Assembly (NCBI RefSeq): GCF_905147365.1
Contig: NC_056416.1
Span: 1,880,001-1,944,000, forward strand
Length of the DNA: 64,000 bases
From: Aricia agestis
Lineage: Eukaryota > Arthropoda > Insecta > Lepidoptera > Lycaenidae
Direction of reading: 5' to 3'
The notes under the pieces: model-generated
Databases searched by the model: none
Seen by the model: only the letters and a program-made list of their open reading frames with translations
Told to the model about the DNA's origin: nothing
Position numbers and translations under genes: made by a program
Shown here: one piece after another, positions 11,763 through 24,252 of the stretch
Numbering within the stretch: position 1 is the stretch's first letter
Layout: each line of letters opens with the position of its first letter

Positions 11763-12081
11763 CATGGGCGTACCGAGGGGGGGGCAGCTGCCCCTCTCCT
11801 GGATCTTGTTGACGTCCCTACTAAGTATATTATCTAGTACTTTCATGTATAAAAATTAAAAATAATAAAACGAATTTTTGTCATTTGTTTGCAATTCAAT
11901 ATTTTTATAACTAAAAATTATTAATTTTTTATTCTTTATAAGCACCTAGCTTCTAATAAATCTGATTTGCCCCGCCCCTGGCCCAGAATTTGCGTAATTT
12001 GCCCCCCCCCTGGCCCAGAACCTGGGTAATTTGCCCCCCCCCCCCCCCCCCCCCCCGGCCCAGAACCTGGGTACGCCCATG
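11763..12081. mobile_element. hAT-like MITE with G/C-tract core
   Basis: Inverted termini CATGGGCGTACC / GGTACGCCCATG. The flanking 8-mers AGCCTATT (11755-11762) and AGCTTATT (12082-12089) differ at one base, consistent with an aged 8-bp duplication. The right half has GGCCCAGAA..TGGGTAATTTG repeated with C runs of 10 and 23 (the latter at 12034-12056). Confidence 0.65.
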
Positions 12082-12938
12082 AGCTTATTTATTTATTTAC
12101 TTTTGTTTTAAGGACACCAAACAGTACATACAGTATTAAATACTTATAGAAATGATCATAAAAAAATCTCCACAGCCGAAAATATAACCTCCACCTTTTT
12201 GGAAGTCGGTTAAAAATCAATAAGAGCTGATGCACCTTAGTAGGTGACACAGCATTTACTATCCGGGAGGTAGACTTCGGCACGGTGTTTGCGTGTGTGC
12301 GACTAGACGTATGCGAATTATAGTTTCATGAGTTGATTAAAAATGTTATGCAATAGCTTTACCGCGGCAGTCCCCGAATGCCACATGTATTATTTTTTAA
12401 TCCTGTTTAATTAATTTTGCTGTAAAATATTACTATTATTTGATATTTTGTGCAAAATTATAACAATGTTATCAGATAAATATTGTTATTCGTTACAATA
12501 TCACACTAATTAATCCTGCTCGGTTATCGATAGTACTGTTACCGACAAAATATGCATTCAATTTAAAAAAAAAACACAGATTACTAAATAAAGGCCCTTC
12601 TTCACGTCGCGTTCCATGATTCACAAGTTACAACCTTGATTGCGAAGTTCTCCAAGACGAGTAGACGTCAAACTTGGGGACTTTTGAGTTTTGATCAATC
12701 AAAATACGTTGGTTTGTCTGTTCATGTTGTCATGAGAATATCGTTTTGTGGTTTGATAATAATAATTAATAAGGAATATGTAAAGGTCGGAACAGAGTGC
12801 GGTACTCGTACTAGCACACCAACATCCGACATGTTGCACACGTCATATGATCACTTATCAGAGTAGGTAATAACACAAACGATGTCAAACTTCGAAGAAA
12901 AGGTTTGGTTACTGTCTGTGCTGGTTTTGCCGTCTAGC

Positions 12939-13122
12939 CAGTGCCGTAAATAGCCTTTTTTGCGCCCTGTGCCGTGTGCGAGATTCTATAATTGCGCCCC
13001 TGTTTCTTTTTTAGATATTATAGGTACCCGAGCAATGCTACTTATAGGCCCCTCTGGTCTGGCCATTCTTGCGCCCCCCCAGAATCTATGCCCTGTGCCT
13101 GGGCACCGGTGGTACCGCACTG
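12939..13122. mobile_element. hAT-type MITE with 8-bp target duplication
   Basis: Begins CAGTGCCGTAAATAG and ends GGTACCGCACTG. It is flanked on both sides by CGTCTAGC (12931-12938 and 13123-13130). No coding capacity. The inside is rich in GCGCCC and CCTGTGCC. Confidence 0.85.
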
Positions 13123-13130
13123 CGTCTAGC

Positions 13131-14416
13131 GTGCAGACATTGTAATAATAAATCCTATTAATTAGTAGGAAAAAGACTGGCACAAACAATTTACAAAGCA
13201 TCAATGTTGCATAGAAGTTAGAACCAGGGTACCAATGTTTATTTTAACTTTTTGTCTTGACTGTACAATTATTTCGAGAAGGACGTCACGCGGCATGGAA
13301 AGTTACGATAATTTTTATTGTTATATTATCAACTAATAGTCTATATGTGGGTAAAAGATGGCGACGCTATGTAAATAACCCTTTTGTAATACACGTCGAC
13401 CTCTATGTGTGGGTTTTACACTCGCGAACAACAACCGCGAATTTCTCGCCAACATACAGCTATAATGTTGGAAATTGGAATGAGATCTAAATTAATATTT
13501 TGTCAAAAAAGAGACAATATTAGGTACACTGTACAGTAGACGCCAATAAAATTGGAAATAATTTATTTATAGTGCAGTAACAACTGTTAAAAATATATTT
13601 TAAATATATTTCTGTCCAAACAAAACGTGAAGAAAAATTTTATTCTCTTAAACATTCTATATGATCAAACTATACAAACGTCCAAATTCTTACGCGTAAT
13701 CATTTATGGAATGAGTGTACAAACAAATGTTTTCGCTTCCTCTATCCCGCGCGTCACACCCGTGAAGAACGCTACTAGACCTTCGCGGGCGCGTGTAGAT
13801 CCCGCTTAAGCTAGCCAACAACCAACTGAAGCCCGCTCAGTTTGAGCTAATAACATAATCTAATAGCTCTTTTGTTTCAAAGCTGTCGGCCTCTGTAGGC
13901 GCGTACGCCCGCAGCCGCTGGAAGCGACCCTGACGCCCACAGGCTGACGAAATGTTCAGACAAGGGCAGGGACCATGATAGACCTTGATAAGCAGATTTG
14001 GATGAAAGCAGGACATGTGACAATACATACTAATACTGTAAAGCGAATGGTCTAGTCTATCTATCAGTCTGTCTGTAAACTCTACGCTTAAAACGTTTAA
14101 TTCATGTTGATAAAATTTGGTACGAAGATATTTTAACTTCCGAGAGAGGATAGGAGATAGTATTTACCCCGGAGAACCGTATGATTCCCGTGCGATAAGC
14201 GGATATAGCCTCAACGAGCGAATACAAATATTGACAAAACTGCGATTGTGACCAAAACAGCACACAATAGTCTACATTCTACAGTCGTGCTGTAATTTAC
14301 AAATTGCTATGAATGGACAATTCATTTTTTATTCAAACAACCTGCTGCCACAATATATATACATATAACATACAGTAAAATAACTCTGCACATTCCACTA
14401 GCCTTAATTTAATCGC
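13131..14416. other. Unassigned intergenic DNA
   Basis: No gene or repeat was recognised. Frames at 13257-13490 and 13627-13809 lack motifs. Confidence 0.35.
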
Positions 14417-14420
14417 TTAA

Positions 14421-14884
14421 GAGGAGTCCACACCGCCCTTTTTTTCCATACAAACGTTGTCCCCTTTTTCCTCCCTGGATAATGCCAGTAGTTATAATTT
14501 TTTTCCTGAATATCTACGGCCACTAATACAATGTCCCTATGTTTTCTTTTTTTTTCATAATTTAATTATTAAATAAGATATGAACGTTCAAAAACCCAAA
14601 AAAATTGCCAGATTTTCCGCTGTGTTCAAACATCCAGAAAACAGATTTGGCTAGATTATACAAAAAAAAATTAAACAGAAACACAGCTCAAGTTTTTCTT
14701 TAATCTTTAATGAAAAAAGTACTTAAATCGGTTAAGTTTTGGAGAAGGAATCAGGGGACAACGAATCGTTGATTTTCTGCAGTTGTCTTCTATCGCGTTT
14801 TGCGGTATAGGCTCAAGGTAAGGGAGACAGCTATAGATATTACACGTACCTATTTTTCATTTCTCTAGCCCCTGGTGTATCCTC
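14421..14884. mobile_element. TTAA-flanked MITE, copy A
   Basis: Both ends abut TTAA (14417-14420 and 14885-14888). Termini are GAGGAGTCCACACC and, inverted, GAGGATACACCAGGGGC. A second copy in opposite orientation lies at 41734-42207, also bounded by TTAA. TTAA specificity is the signature of piggyBac-type transposition. There is no transposase frame, so the element is non-autonomous. Confidence 0.8.
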
Positions 14885-15387
14885 TTAAGGGCCAATTCAG
14901 ACCGCAACGAGACGCGTAGATGCATTTCTTTTATATGGATTTGACAGATTTGCAAGACGTCTCACGCAATTGAAATCTGTCAATTCAGTACTTTAGAAAT
15001 GCATCTGCGCGTCATTTTGCTGTCTGAATTGACCCTAACACACACACACAGGCCATACTACGAAACCGTTTTGAGACTCAAACGAAGGAATCGAAATGCC
15101 GCGTCCCACTGTAACAAACGTGAAATTGTTAAAGTAGGACGTGGTATTCTGATTCGATCGTTTGATTCTCACAGTTTCGTTGTAGGCCTCCAGTTTACGC
15201 GTATCACGTGACAATTGTTTTGCTATCTAATTATCTGAAAGCACGCTTATGTTTGCATGCGACTGTTCAGGCGATTTAATATGAAGATGGTCTACTGTGT
15301 ACATTTATCTTGTGTTGTCGCCGTAGGAAGTAATCAAAATGTAATCAACGGACAACGCGCAATCTCGGAGCTCGGCTGCGAAATCGT

Positions 15388-15423
15388 TGGGCCATAGACC
15401 ATAGACCATAGACCATAGGCCAT
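15388..15423. repeat. Short tandem repeat (CATAGAC)n
   Basis: About four copies of a seven-base unit CCATAGA, the last one altered to CCATAGG. A simple sequence repeat. Confidence 0.6.
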
Positions 15424-16032
15424 CGCTCTACTGTCTACTGGACATGGTCAGTAGTTGTTTGTAGCCTGTATACGTTTATGCCAATACCTACAAATAGACA
15501 AATAGAACCTATAGGCATGTTTTATTATACTACATAATAGGCATGTTTTATTATACTACATAATAATATATTATGTATTAGTTTATGGCTATTGAGTTTA
15601 TTTTCAGCCTTAGTATACTTTTAAAGCCAAATATATTATAAAGTATTTACCTAACCAGATGATTTGTGTCCAGTTATTTTTTCTATTCACATTAAAATCA
15701 AAATAACACTAAGCAGTACCCCATTTCTAAAATATATAAGCTAGTCAGAATTCCTATTGTCAGATACATTTAATAAAATACATAATTTTGTTAAAAGGTC
15801 TTGGTCTGGTCTGGTCCATGATCAAAACATTTTTTTACAAAATCTTGCTTGTGTGATTGCTACGAACAAGGGATTAATCAGTTAATGAACGCTTAATAGC
15901 TCAAGATGCTCAACTAGCGGAAGAGTTCGTTAATGCACAATACGGACACATACAGTACATCATCTTTAACATAAAAGTCTATTTATTTCGTACAGTAGGT
16001 ATCTACCGCTTAAAAAGTGCATCACTGCATGC

Positions 16033-16402
16033 CAGCGTTGCCAGACGTCCCGATTTTGGCGGGACGTCCCGATTTTTTCATCAAAATTAAATGTCCCGTG
16101 CGGGACAGGCTCAGTCCCGCTTTTCGGGGAAAGCCCGAACGTACGTGCAGCGTGCTGAGAAAGAAAGGTGCGTAATGAAGATAAGAGTGTGGGAGGTAGA
16201 GGGGTGGATTGTCTTTGGCTACTTTAGCTATCTATTGTCACGTAAACGTTATTTTAACGCAAATAAAAAGATAAAAAATTCAAAAAACTTTAGATTTTGT
16301 ACCATTTTTTACTTTGTCCCGCTTTTGACTGAAGAATCCCGCTTTTTTCCTCAAAAAGTTCCAAAGTCCCGACTTGGCACAAAAAAAAATCTGGCAACGC
16401 TG
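16033..16402. mobile_element. hAT-type MITE with 8-bp target duplication
   Basis: Perfect terminal inverted repeats CAGCGTTGCCAGA / TCTGGCAACGCTG, flanked by identical CTGCATGC octamers (16025-16032, 16403-16410). The motif GTCCCG recurs throughout. The open frame running through it has no transposase motifs and continues past the element. Confidence 0.9.
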
Positions 16403-16929
16403 CTGCATGCACACATTACGGTGATTTTAAGATTTTCGGCTGCACTCATAGAAATTAAATGATTACTAATTTTAACGGCGGGATTATAGGCAACTGACAT
16501 TTTAAAATTTGCGACAAACGAGCTCAATAGATGGCGCTCGAAAGGTACATATTTACTTATCGAGCCGTCGTCGATTTTAATATTTTCAGAAATAATGTGA
16601 TCACGTGGTAAACTCGACATACAGAGTAATGATTAACAGAGAGGCCATGTTCACCACTTAATAAACGAAATCTTTAATGAATTTTGTATTATAATAAAAT
16701 TATGTATTATTTAAATATGATGTTTGTTCTGTACTCACGAACATAAAAAAAAGTATTTCCTTATAATAATACAATTTATAACAAAATAAAGTATTACCCA
16801 TTTAATATAGTTCATTGCATAATATACGTCTTATGCATGGAAAATACGCCAACATTATGAATATGCTATAAAATAGTTACAAAGAAATACCCTATTCATG
16901 ATTGAAACATGGAATTCAAAAGTAAGTCT

Positions 16930-16958
16930 TTTAGCGCTGCTATTTTCACAGTGAACTT
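16930..16958. mobile_element. Fragment of the GTTCACTGTGAAAG MITE family
   Basis: Carries the AGCGCTGCTATTTTCACAGTGAACTT end, one arm of the palindromic element seen whole at 36365-36597 and at 63790-64000. Confidence 0.55.
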
Positions 16959-17770
16959 CTATAATATCTAATATACATATTATGATATATCCGCATGATA
17001 ATATTATTTTTACGATTTCTTGTGCAGATTTTACTACCCCAGTGCTAAGATGCAATGATTCTTTTCATTGCTATGGATTGGACATGTTCAATAAAATAAC
17101 ATAATATTATCATTTTACAACGTTTCGACACATACGTCATAATCTGTGTAGCGACACTCTGTACATTGTTTTCTGACTTAGCTGTAATAATGAATATTTA
17201 CATGTTTTTATGACTTTCAAACCTACCAAAGACGTAAAAATGATCGTTTGGTGAATGTAAATTATCAAATAGCATCTTATTAGGTAGTCTCTCACGAAAT
17301 AATTAGGAAACAAAACAATATTGTAATATTTGTATACCAAAAATGTTGACTAGGTTCCGAAAAAAAACCCAGTCTACTGACTAGTGCTCATGACGTCAAA
17401 TTACAGCGCTGTATTGTACTGGTATTCCACTAGTTAGACAAGTGTGACGTATTGTAATTATATCAAAACATAGAGATATATATACGAAAAAGCACTGGCA
17501 AATATTCCGAAACGAATCAATGGTAGGGGACCACGGCAATTCCATACAATTTCTATACCTAAGGAGCTCTGGCCAGTATACTGGGATATATTTGTGAACA
17601 TACTTTAAGTTTTCTATAATAGACAATCAGTCACTGATTGACAGATTTGACTGATTGTCATTCAACCATTATCTATCAAAACGCCTGTGGATTTCTTTTA
17701 TTTTATTTATTTATTTAAGGTCGCTTTAACATCAGGGTCATTAGCGACCACAACAAAAAATACATTTTTT
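16959..17770. other. AT-rich DNA without recognised features
   Basis: No gene, repeat or RNA was recognised. Minus-strand frames of 66-76 codons here have no motifs. Confidence 0.35.
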
Positions 17771-18104
17771 TTTTTATAAAATAAGGGGGCAAACGAGCAA
17801 ACGGGTCACCTGATGGAAAGCAACTTCCGTCGCCCATGGACACTCGCAGCATCAGAAGAGCTGCATGTGCGTTGCCGGCCTTTTAAGAGGGAATAGGGTA
17901 ATAGGGGAGGGTAGGGAAGGGAAGGGAAGGGAATAGGGTAGGGAAGGGAATAGGCTAGGGGTTAGGGGATTGGGTCTCCGGTAAACTCACTCACTCGGCG
18001 AAACACAGCGCAAGCGCTGTTTCACGCCGGTTTTCTGTGAGAACGTGGTATTTATCCGGTCGAGCCGGCCCATTCGTGCCGAAGCATGGCTCTCCCACGT
18101 ATAA
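17771..18104 (-). mobile_element. SINE-like element, full length with target duplication
   Basis: Minus-strand copy. It runs from the T-rich tract and AAATAAGGGGGCAAACGAGC (the 3' end of the element) to CTCTCCCACGTA (its 5' end). AAATACATT occurs on both sides, a plausible target duplication. The central GGGAAGGGAATAGGG tract is expanded relative to other copies. Confidence 0.8.
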
Positions 18105-19929
18105 ATACATTACAGAAGACTTAAATACATTTGTATAAATTTATCATTTTCAAAAATTTTAGAATTTTAATACATCCATTTCCATCATTTAAACATTCTT
18201 GTGGCAAATATTCAAAGCAATATTTGCTTTGAATATTAACAATTCGTCCGAATTTGTGATCTCAATGATTTATCATTTATTGTTATTATTTATCAAAAAC
18301 GAAGACAATGGCTGCCTTCGAAATCATAATTTAAACATTTTGGCATAAAAATATTTTTTCCTGTATTTGTTTTCGCTGAATGCTAGAAGAAATAAAAATT
18401 TGAAAGTATTATTTTCTAACACACTTTTTCAGTGGTAAAATGGATATAAATCAAAATTTTAAGACAATGTCTACCTTAATAAGAAACGTAACAAACCTAC
18501 AAAAATAAAAACATGAATTTGCATAGCATAGGGCCTTAATAAAGATCCGCTAACTTTCTGACACGCCTTTCAATCATTAAATCTGAGTGCGGCAGTTTGA
18601 ATTGTAAATCCAATGCGCGCGCGTAAAACTTGTCTATAATAATTGAAAAACTTTGATTTCAAATACGGCTTAGCTACTGTATGTTACTTATATTGTGGTG
18701 TGTGTTAGGTTATTACAGTACAGCAGAATTTTATATCAGTTGTATGATACAGTGGACATCGAAAAGGCGTGCCTGGCGATCTACATTTCATAATCGCGTT
18801 CAAATGGACTCACATTTGATATAGTAAAAGCTATTTATGTTATGCTTTAGGATGATTGAATAAATTAAAGAAGAATGAATGTTCTAAATAAAGAAGAAGA
18901 GTGAAAAAATCAGAGTCTTCTTGACATTTTTTTTTTGCATCGTAAGTAACTTCCCAGCGCTTATATTCGCGTGGGAACCGTACAATTTTTCGTTGACAAA
19001 AACTAACCTTAACTATCCTTAACGGACTTCGACCAACGCAAATAGTATCATTTATCATCGAGGACTTAAAATATCCACTTGCCAAAGTTCAACATAATTT
19101 GTTCAGCGGTTAAAGAAACCAGACAAACCAACACTTGCATTTCTAACTACTTAGACTAATTAAAAAATGTAGAGTCGCTCAAAAAAATTACAGTCTTACA
19201 TAGAACCTCCCTCTTTGCGGAAGTCGGTTAATAGGCCACGGCTTTAAGTTTTCTCGACTACTGTCAGCTATTCAAAGATTTGAAGCCAAGCTAAACAGCT
19301 TTTTAACGGAGTGACAGCTCATCAATCAATGACTTTACTCTTTGGTCCATACGCGTCTTGTGTGGCCGGCTGGCCGCTGACCACGAAGAGTCTATAGAAA
19401 CAAGAATTTAACTTTAACTACTTAATATACTCTGACCATAACTTTAAGATCGCTGGAAAACAGCTCTGGATTTATGTATAGGCATTAGACTATAGGCCAT
19501 GGCCTATGGACGGCAGTGTCCTATGGCGTCCTAGGGGGCGGTAAAATTAAAGTGGCCTACGCTCATAAAAATATAAACCCAGCCTTGCTGGTAAAACAGA
19601 AAAGAGTAGGGTGCTGCCTGTTTCGCCAGCGATCTTATGCGAGTTGCGACTATATTATGAATTATGATGTTTACAATGTCTGAAAATAATGTAAAGCAGA
19701 TAAGTTATGACGGAGTCAAAAGAACCAAATGGTTCCTAAAATACTATACACTGGCGCTGCTCGCCAGTTCTTATGCCTTGATTACACCTACCGAGAAGAG
19801 CGGCGAGATACTGCTTTCGACCAAATTGTTTGTTTGCACTGTCTCGACTCTATCGCCACTCTTTTTGGTAGAGGCTTTAGAGCTCGAACTAGGCCCGGCT
19901 ACGCTTCTACGTGTCTAGATGTCAAGTAC
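18105..19929. other. Unassigned intergenic DNA
   Basis: No supported gene. The frames at 19664-19971 end in the CGAGCTTTGCTCGG repeat and are not regarded as coding. Confidence 0.35.
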
Positions 19930-20440
19930 CTGGATGACCGAGCTTTGCTCGGTATAGCAAACACTCATTGACTTCGTGTTACTTAACAACGCCATCTGCT
20001 GGAATAGCTTTAGCTGTTGTTGTGTCGTTAAAGCAATTAGTTGCTTACAAAATAGTATTATTATTCGCCAATAGATGTCAGGAAGAGTCATATTTTTCAG
20101 TTTATCGATTATCGTTAAAACACGAATAAAAAGACATTTTCTAAAAATGATTCCTAGCTAGATCGATTTATCACCCCCGAAACTTAATATATAGGGGATA
20201 TACTAAGTTAGATGAAAATGGTTGGAGCCGATTCCGAGATTCCAATTATATATGTAAGCTAAGGCTAAGAGTCGTCTAGCTTTAGTGTTGAACGTTGTAG
20301 TCAATAAATCGGCTAAACGACGTATAGCCGTGTGATTGAATGGCGTTGTTCAGTCAAAGGGCTAGCTGTTTGATTGGACGGCTATTTAAACCAGTCGGCT
20401 GCGACATATATATATATACAAGAATTGCTCGTTTAAAGGT
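19930..20440. repeat. Dispersed repeat with CGAGCTTTGCTCGG end, copy A
   Basis: Contains ACCGAGCTTTGCTCGGTAT near 19940, TCTAAAAATGATTCCTAGCTA followed by GATCGATTTATC near 20140, and ATACAAGAATTGCTCGTTTAAA at the far end (20418). The same blocks appear in reverse order and strand at 47125-47285, where they are closer together. Copy A therefore carries extra internal sequence. Confidence 0.6.
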
Positions 20441-20954
20441 ATAAGATAATAGCACCCTGTGACCATCTGATCGCGATCTATCTGTTCGTGTAATCATCGC
20501 CCTTCAATAGAGACCTAAAAATCGAATTTCAAATGGGAATCCAAACAATTAGGTACCTAAGTCATACAAGTAATACAGTTGATACCTTTAATACTTAGTA
20601 TCCAGTTCCAATGCGATCCTAACGTCCTTATGTTCTAGAAATAGAGTAGATAATCGTGTATCAGCGAAGAATAATACCATCGCTCTTATCATCATAGGAA
20701 TAGAGTCGTAAATGAGTTTATGAGTAATGTACTCGCACAACGGATATGATGGATAGGCTGCAGTTCGCGTGGGCCAGGCCAGGTATGCTAATAAACCGAG
20801 AAGGTTACATTACAACTTAAATACTAAAGGCACGCGAATATCAGGCGATTCTTCGATCGTTTATCGGTTTCATAGAAAACTTAGTATGTATAGTGCCTAA
20901 CCTGCTTTTCGGAAGGCGGTTAAAAATTGATTCATAGGCAGGCGGACCTACAAA

Positions 20955-21190
20955 AGGTCGGAATAGCTATGTCCACGCTGTGCCCTTTCATCTTCAATTT
21001 TCGTCATCAACTTTCATATTGGCGCATTCAATAATTAAGTGCGTCAAGGAACGCAACGCCAATATTATCATTTTTAAAGTTTTAGATACGGTCAGAGGGC
21101 ATGCGTCGCGGGCATGCCTCACGTTCGCTGTTGACTGCGCTATAACGCATGCCCTTGATGAACAGTGTGGACAAAGCTATTATGTCACAT
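20955..21190 (+). repeat. Dispersed repeat, copy A (pair with 48850-49075)
   Basis: Matches the reverse complement of 48850-49075 for about 220 bp, including TTCAATTTTCGTCAT, AACGCCAATATTATCATTTTT and GTTGACTGCGCTATAACGCATG. Both copies read open in one frame, yet they contain no known domain. Confidence 0.6.
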
Positions 21191-21975
21191 CGAGCCAACA
21201 GAGCACGAGTGAAATTGACTTGACGACTATAACGTAGGTCCGCCAACTGTCTGTAGATCAATTAATTATTGATCTGATGGTAAACTCATAAAACTACAAC
21301 ACTCTTGTGATTAGAGATGGGCACGTACCTGGGTATTTACCCATCTACCCGGTATTTACCCTCACGTACCCGGTAAATACCCGTATCTACCCAAAAGGGC
21401 GGGTAGATAAAATTCAATACTTAAGTCACAACCACCTCAAGAACGGTAATAGCTAGAGAGTTGAAATTTTCACAGATTGTGTATATCCGTTGCCACTATA
21501 AAAACAAATACTAAAAGCAAAATAAAATTAATATTTAACGGGGGCTCCCATACAACAAACGTGTTTTTTTTGGCCTTTTCTGCTATCTTATCAATAATAG
21601 CAAAATGTAGGTACTTGAATTTTTACACAGTCTTTAGTTAATGTTAACTTTAATATTTAATAATAATATTAATATAAAATAAAAAAATTAAGAGGGGCTG
21701 CCATACAAAAAACACAAATTTTGTCCTAATTTTTCTCTATAATGGTACGGAACCCTTCGTGCGCGAGTCCGACTCGTACTTGGCCGATTTTTTTTATTTA
21801 CATTCTATTATTTTATTAATAATTTAAAATATTTGAAAAACCTTTAAAATATTTAAAAAAAATTATTAGAAAAAATATTAGAAGACCCTTGAAAATTACT
21901 TTTAAAATAGACAATGTATAAGTACCTGGTTAAAGAAATTATTTAAAAAAATATGTAGGTATAATTTTTTATTAT
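21191..21975. other. Intergenic DNA with short repeats
   Basis: Near 21340 there is a run of ACCCGGTAAATACCC / GGGTATTTACC motifs. They recur inverted near 25165-25240 (ACCCAATCTACCCGGTAAAT). The ACGGAACCCTTCG..GACTCGTACTTGGCCGA motif lies at 21737-21788. No gene. Confidence 0.5.
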
Positions 21976-23280
21976 TTATACATATAACACTCTATATATT
22001 TACTATTTATCTTTATTTACAGAAGATTTTGTGGGGCTCGTCTTTTTAATCTTTTGAATGTTTGGTTTGATAGAGTTTTTATCAATTTTTTTGCCAATAT
22101 ATTGGGATGTCATTTTATCCTTTTACAATAGTTTTGAAGGGAGTTTTTAATGTTCTCTTTTACATACTTGATTTTTAGATCATTGTAGGTTTGGCTATTC
22201 GTAACATAATATGGGGCTCCAGTTATTGAACGCAGGGTTTTATATTGGAATCGTTGTAGAATTTCTGTGTTAATGTGGAGGTTGTGCCCCACAACTGCAT
22301 CCCATAGGTCCAGATGGGTTTGAGTATGCTTTTATACAAAATAAGTTTATTTTATCAGCCAGTAAAGCTTTCGTAGCTGCTTGTCAAAAGCCTTTCTTTT
22401 GTTCCATATATGTGTTCTCCATGTTAATCGCCTGTCGAGATAAAGTCCTAGGTATCTAACATCGTTTGACTGTGGTATTTTTATCCGATTAAGTTCTACT
22501 TCTGGACATGTTTCGTGTCTTAATGTGAAAGTTACATGGACAGATTTATTCTCGTTGGCTTTTGTCCTCCAATCTTTTAACGACTATGATATTTCGATTA
22601 AGGTTCTTTGCAATTTTGCCGATGCTCCATGGGCTGTTTGGTCTACTGCGAGGATTGCTGTGTCATCTGCGTATGTATATGTCAGAGCTTCATCAGTACT
22701 TGGAAGGTCTAATGTGTTTAGAAGGTAGAGATAAGGGCCCAATATACTGCCTTGCGGCACTCCTGCTTCGATTTCATGGAGACATGTGACACTATCTTCG
22801 TACTCAACATAGAAATATCTATTGCTGAGGTATGCGTTTATAAAGAGGTAGAAGTTTAAGGGTGGCTTTTTACGAACTTTATACAACAGTCCAAGATGCC
22901 ATAATCGATCAAAGGCCTGTGATATGTCCAGAAAAATAGTAAGATTTGCTTTCAAAAGCTTTTTGAATTTTTTCTACCAGTCTGTGTACCTGCTCCACGG
23001 TCCCATGCGCTTGGCTTGCCCGAATTGGTGATCGGATAACAGTTTACTCGCTCTGATTTCTGGCATCATGCGTTTCAGGAAGAGTATTTCTAAGACCTTG
23101 GAGGGCACTGGCAGAAGACTTATAGGCCGGTGAGATTTTTCATCCTATGGATCTTTTCCGGGTTTGGGGATTAATATTATAATCTCTACTTTACATTGCG
23201 GGGGGACAATTTTTTTTTAAATACACGCGGATTTGTGTGAGATATTTGATTCTACTTTCTGGTAGCTCTTTTAGTATTTT
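21976..23280 (-). pseudogene. Jockey-like LINE reverse transcriptase, decayed fragment
   Basis: On the minus strand, the 5' part (about 23280-22960) encodes frame-shifted pieces resembling the fingers region upstream of the RT core. The stretch 22955-22584 holds an open piece with FLDISQAFDRLWH, AGVPQGSILGPYLY and YADDTAIL, which are RT motifs A, B and C with the catalytic aspartates. A C-terminal piece lies at 22292-22110. Stops and frameshifts separate the pieces, so it is dead. The motif order and spacing fit Jockey-clade non-LTR elements. There is no intact endonuclease. Confidence 0.8.
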
Positions 23281-24135
23281 TGGTGAAATGTTTACGCCAA
23301 TTTTCATGCTGGGGAAGATTGTTAAAGTGGTTCCCTTAAACGAGGATATACCATTGGTGACTTTTTTGTGGTGAACGCGCTGACTTGTGTTTTGGTGCGG
23401 TTAAATTAGACTGAGTTACGTCTACCCCATTCCACCCCGAGAAATATGCGAGAAGTCACATTATCTGTACTATCATCTGCATAGCAATGAATGCCGTTGG
23501 TCTGTAACATGTCATTGATATGCTGTATGAATAGGGTAGGCGATAGCACACAGCCCTGAGGGATACCAGCGTCAACAGATAGAGTATCAGAGCATTCACC
23601 ATCAACTACGACTGCTAAGAAACTTGTGACCCTCTTGCATTATTTCTTGGATGTATGGAATCTTGGATAATAGTGAAATTGTATATTATATCCAAACTGA
23701 CAGCTAATACCCATAGTTTCAATCGCCTGAGCCAACGATGAGTTAGGTACGCCAAGAGAGCCGAGCCGAGCCTTAGTAATCCCTGAGCGTCCAAGTGTCG
23801 AAAGGGGTTGGCTATTGATGATGGACTCCATCATCTTCGAGAAGGTTATAGCGATTGATCTGCTGTTGGAAGAATTGGAACGGTCACATTTTTTAAGTAT
23901 CGGGTTCTCAAAAAGCTGTCTTTCAAGAAGCCGAAACTATGTGAGTAGGATAGTTGAGCCAAAAAAGACGCGTAAAGACCGGAGCCAACTCTGGAGCACT
24001 CACTGGAGCTACTTGCACTGAGCGCTGATAAAACCGAATATCCGACATGACGCTCATACTTCGTTACCATAACCAACCATACCGGTTGGCGGTTTCCGCC
24101 CTCATCATAAAGGGTCGAGTTGGACGACATGAGGA
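23281..24135 (-). pseudogene. Second non-LTR RT fragment, different clade
   Basis: The minus strand from about 24130 to 23285 carries remnants including VVVDGECSDT, AGIPQGCVLSPTLF, HINDML and CYADDSTDN (RT motifs B and C), then QVSAFTTKKSPM. The motifs differ from the adjoining Jockey-like fragment, so this is a separate element in the same orientation joined to it at about 23280. Multiple stops and frame changes show decay. The clade is uncertain (CR1-like or related). Confidence 0.65.
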
Positions 24136-24177
24136 CATGTCATAAGATCGGCATTCTCTTTTGCGTGTTGAAGGAAA

Positions 24178-24252
24178 CATAGTGCAAGCGCTGTTTCACG
24201 CCGGTTTTTTCGGAGTCGACCCATTCGTACCGAAGAATTGCTCTCCCACGGT
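24178..24252 (-). mobile_element. SINE-like element, 5'-end fragment
   Basis: Contains GCAAGCGCTGTTTCACGCCGG and GCTCTCCCACG, matching the 5' end of the SINE family with several substitutions and a small deletion. Confidence 0.65.

Noticed and set aside
12034..12056. Run of 23 C as a functional element
   Set aside because: Homopolymer in a MITE core; length may be an assembly error.
16091..16462. 123-codon plus-strand frame
   Set aside because: It lies mostly within a hAT-type MITE and runs past its end; no transposase motifs.
20405..20420. TATA box
   Set aside because: TATATA run in a dispersed repeat; the same run occurs in its partner at 47150.
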